Positions 7,467 through 8,765 of a stretch of 8,765 bases of DNA are shown in pieces. The translations under genes were made by a program, and so were the position numbers. The notes beneath the pieces were generated by a model. That model was not told where the DNA came from. It did no database searches and saw only the letters and a program-made list of their open reading frames with translations. How positions within the stretch are numbered: the stretch's first letter is position 1; each line of letters begins with the position of its first letter. The stretch spans positions 1-8,765 of the forward strand of contig CALAVD010000538.1 of NCBI GenBank assembly GCA_937892085.1. The letters are read 5' to 3'. The stretch comes from an uncultured Prevotellaceae bacterium (lineage in GTDB: Bacteria; Bacteroidota; Bacteroidia; Bacteroidales; Muribaculaceae).

Positions 7467-7512
7467 AAAACAAATCGGGGATGTGGAATTCCACACCCTC
7501 GATTTGTTTTTT
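7467..7512. terminator. strong bidirectional intrinsic terminator
   Basis: A 20-bp stem (7467-7486 with 7491-7510) has a single G-T wobble, one A/C mismatch and an AATT loop, and is followed by a T run to 7512. The core TGTGG/CCACA and CAAATCG/CGATTTG pairs are perfect. The left arm begins with four A, which gives a U run on the minus strand too. It lies between converging genes ending at 7447 and 7541, so it probably ends both transcripts. Confidence 0.88.
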
Positions 7513-7540
7513 AGATAAACCTTAAAAATAGATTGTCAAA

Positions 7541-7750
7541 TTAGAGCAAAGTAACCTCTATCTGCTTGCCTTCTTCATCTGAAGCTACGTTAACTTTACC
7601 TTCGCGGGCGAGCCAACCAATAGCGGCAAAAATTTCTTTCTCTTTAAGTTTAGTTACTTTCTTCAGACCTTTCATGTCCTGGGTTCCATTAGCATCGTTC
7701 AGAGAGTTCCAAACGGCACCTGCCCAAAGACCAATAGTTTCAACGTTCAT
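7541..7750 (-). CDS. small winged helix-turn-helix protein (DUF2582-type)
   Basis: This 69-residue protein is nearly all one winged-helix domain. Helix 1 covers residues 5-19 (IGLWAGAVWNSLND). The helix-turn-helix runs through MKGLKKVTKLKEKEIFAAIGWLAREGKV, about residues 26-53, and the acidic wing and last strand cover 54-69. The sequence closely resembles the DUF2582 family common in Bacteroidales, typically 65-75 residues, so the gene is full length. The family is presumed to bind DNA or act as a protein-protein adaptor; no target is established to my knowledge. The start is ATG 7750-7748, about 37 nt from the predicted transcription start. It has a near-ideal promoter of its own with a dyad in the spacer, which would fit autoregulation. 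It converges with the Cys-cluster gene and diverges from rsgA. Confidence 0.85.
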   Translation of the reverse strand: MNVETIGLWAGAVWNSLNDANGTQDMKGLKKVTKLKEKEIFAAIGWLAREGKVNVASDEEGKQIEVTLL

Positions 7751-7793
7751 AATAAATTAATTTTTGTAATACAATGTGTTATTAAAAACGATG

Positions 7794-7825
7794 CAAAATT
7801 ATATGTTTTATAACATATAGTCAAA
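7794..7825 (-). promoter_or_regulatory. consensus promoter of the winged-helix gene
   Basis: On the minus strand, TTTG (7825-7822) is followed after exactly 20 bp by TAATTTTG (7801-7794). Both elements match the Bacteroidetes consensus fully. Transcription should start near 7787, giving a leader of about 37 nt before ATG 7750. Confidence 0.82.
7800..7819. promoter_or_regulatory. inverted repeat in the promoter spacer (candidate operator)
   Basis: TATATGTT (7800-7807) and AACATATA (7812-7819) form a perfect 8-bp dyad around a 4-bp centre. It fills almost exactly the 20-bp spacer (7802-7821) between the -33 and -7 elements of the winged-helix gene. A dimer bound there would block the promoter. 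No T run follows on either strand, so it is not a terminator. AT-rich DNA gives such dyads by chance more often than random sequence does. Confidence 0.45.
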
Positions 7826-7877
7826 ACCCTTCACTTATTTTATTGCTTTATCTTCTGCAATCGTTTTACTCATTGTC

Positions 7878-7909
7878 TTTGGTAATTTGGAGATATTTTT
7901 CTAATTTTG
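7878..7909 (+). promoter_or_regulatory. consensus promoter of rsgA
   Basis: TTTG (7878-7881), 20 bp, then TAATTTTG (7902-7909) is a full match to the Bacteroidetes promoter. Transcription should start near 7915, about 19 nt before the ATG at 7934. This also rules out the in-frame TTG at 7907 as the translation start, because it lies inside the -7 element and upstream of the transcript. Confidence 0.83.
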
Positions 7910-7933
7910 TCGCATATTTCAGATTTCAACAAG

Positions 7934-8736
7934 ATGCAACAAGGATTAGTGATTAAAAATACTGGTAGCTGGTACATCGTGCGCACTGACGATGGTACCG
8001 AGCGCAACTGCAAAATTAAAGGCAACCTAAGGCTTAAAGGTTTCCGTTGCACTAATCCTGTGGCGGTGGGTGATAATGTGGAGATAGAGGTCAAGGAAGA
8101 TGGCACGGCGTTTATTTGCTCGATACTGCCTCGACGCAACTACATCATACGCCGAGCCAGCAATCTCTCGCGAGAGTTCCAAATTCTTGCTGCCAACCTC
8201 GACTTGGCAGTACTGGTGGTGACTCTCATCAATCCTGAAACAAGCACGGTGTTTATTGATCGCTTCCTCGCTACTGCCGAGGCCTATAATGTGCCAGTGA
8301 CTATCGTTTTCAATAAGATAGACCTTATCGTTGAACCTGAGGACCGTGAGCTGATAGATGCTGTCATTTATTTATATAGGAGTATTGGTTACACTGTTGT
8401 CCCAATGTCGGTGATGACAGGTGAGGGTCTTGACCTCTTGCAAGAGCAGCTTCGAGGCAAGACGGCATTGTTCAGTGGCAACTCGGGAGTAGGGAAGAGC
8501 TCAATAATTAATATGTTGGTGCCTAACGCAAAACTCAGGGTGGGGGATATCTCTGAGGTGCATCACACGGGAATGCACACCACCACCTTCAGCGAGATGC
8601 TCGACATCCCTGGTGACAATGCAGGACACATAATCGACACCCCAGGCGTGAAAGGTTTCGGAACCATCGATTTTGAGAAGAATGAGATAGCGCATTATTT
8701 CCCCGAGATTTTCAAGGTTTCGAAGGAATGTAAATA
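7934..8736 (+). CDS. rsgA: ribosome small-subunit biogenesis GTPase RsgA (3' truncated)
   Basis: RsgA is a circularly permuted GTPase that tests late 30S subunits and releases assembly factors. From ATG 7934 there are 267 residues and a partial codon. The N-terminal OB fold covers about 1-65 (MQQGLVIKNTGSWYIV start, typical for Bacteroidetes). The permuted G motifs then appear in the family order: G4 NKID (127-130), the G5-like TGEG (162-165), G1 GNSGVGKS (182-189), G2 in HTTT (215-218) and G3 DTPG (235-238). The C-terminal zinc finger is only begun: Cys266 in KECK is its first expected ligand, and about 40 residues are missing. The TAA at 8735-8737 is not a real stop, since its last base is adapter. 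The two genomic bases TA fit a Tyr codon, which commonly follows CK in this family. ATG 7934 is chosen over the upstream TTG because of the promoter position. Confidence 0.93.
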
Positions 8737-8765
8737 AGATCGGAAGAGCACACGTCTGAACTCCA
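8737..8765 (+). other. Illumina TruSeq adapter (non-genomic)
   Basis: The terminal 29 bases begin AGATCGGAAGAGC and continue exactly as the TruSeq read-1 3' adapter to the end of the window. This is sequencing artefact joined to the contig end, and the genomic sequence stops at 8736. Confidence 0.97.

Overview
The window looks like one end of a Bacteroidales contig, plausibly from a gut lineage such as Muribaculaceae or Prevotella/Bacteroides relatives. The evidence is the promoter architecture (TTTG, 20 bp, TAnnTTTG), weak or absent Shine-Dalgarno sequences, and typical Bacteroidales proteins: a DUF4369-type thioredoxin-fold lipoprotein, a small DUF2582-type winged-helix protein and an exported NagZ/serine-hydrolase fusion. 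The genus cannot be settled from the sequence alone. The last 29 bases (8737-8765) are not genomic. They are the Illumina TruSeq read adapter, so this is an Illumina assembly with an untrimmed contig end.

Layout. (1) Positions 1-584, minus strand: the four-transmembrane N-terminus of the DNA translocase FtsK, cut by the window edge. (2) Positions 585-800: a divergent AT-rich promoter region. (3) Positions 801-6486, plus strand: three consecutive genes for exported proteins: a UshA-like 5'-nucleotidase/metallophosphatase, a 988-residue GH3 (NagZ-like) plus class-C beta-lactamase-fold (AmiE-like) fusion, and a TlpA-like thiol-disulfide oxidoreductase lipoprotein. The first gap carries a short direct repeat and the second is only 21 bp, so a loose periplasmic operon is plausible. 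(4) Positions 6560-7447: a separately promoted, unrecognised exported protein with a tight cysteine cluster just after its signal peptide. (5) Positions 7467-7512: a strong hairpin that probably terminates both converging transcripts. (6) Positions 7541-7750, minus strand: a 69-residue winged-helix protein, with a dyad symmetry lying in its promoter spacer. (7) Positions 7934-8736, plus strand: the ribosome-assembly GTPase RsgA, truncated at the contig end. Its apparent stop codon is made from two genomic bases plus the first adapter base.

How the genes fit together. FtsK (chromosome segregation and division) and RsgA (30S maturation) are housekeeping genes at the flanks. The central block is about the cell envelope: periplasmic nucleotide dephosphorylation, muropeptide breakdown and thiol redox chemistry. 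I found no RNA gene, mobile element, CRISPR array or defence system. I did not find a convincing undescribed multi-gene system. The most useful leads are the exported cysteine-cluster protein, the dyad inside the winged-helix gene's promoter, the periplasmic NagZ-AmiE-type fusion, and the adapter artefact that creates a false protein end.
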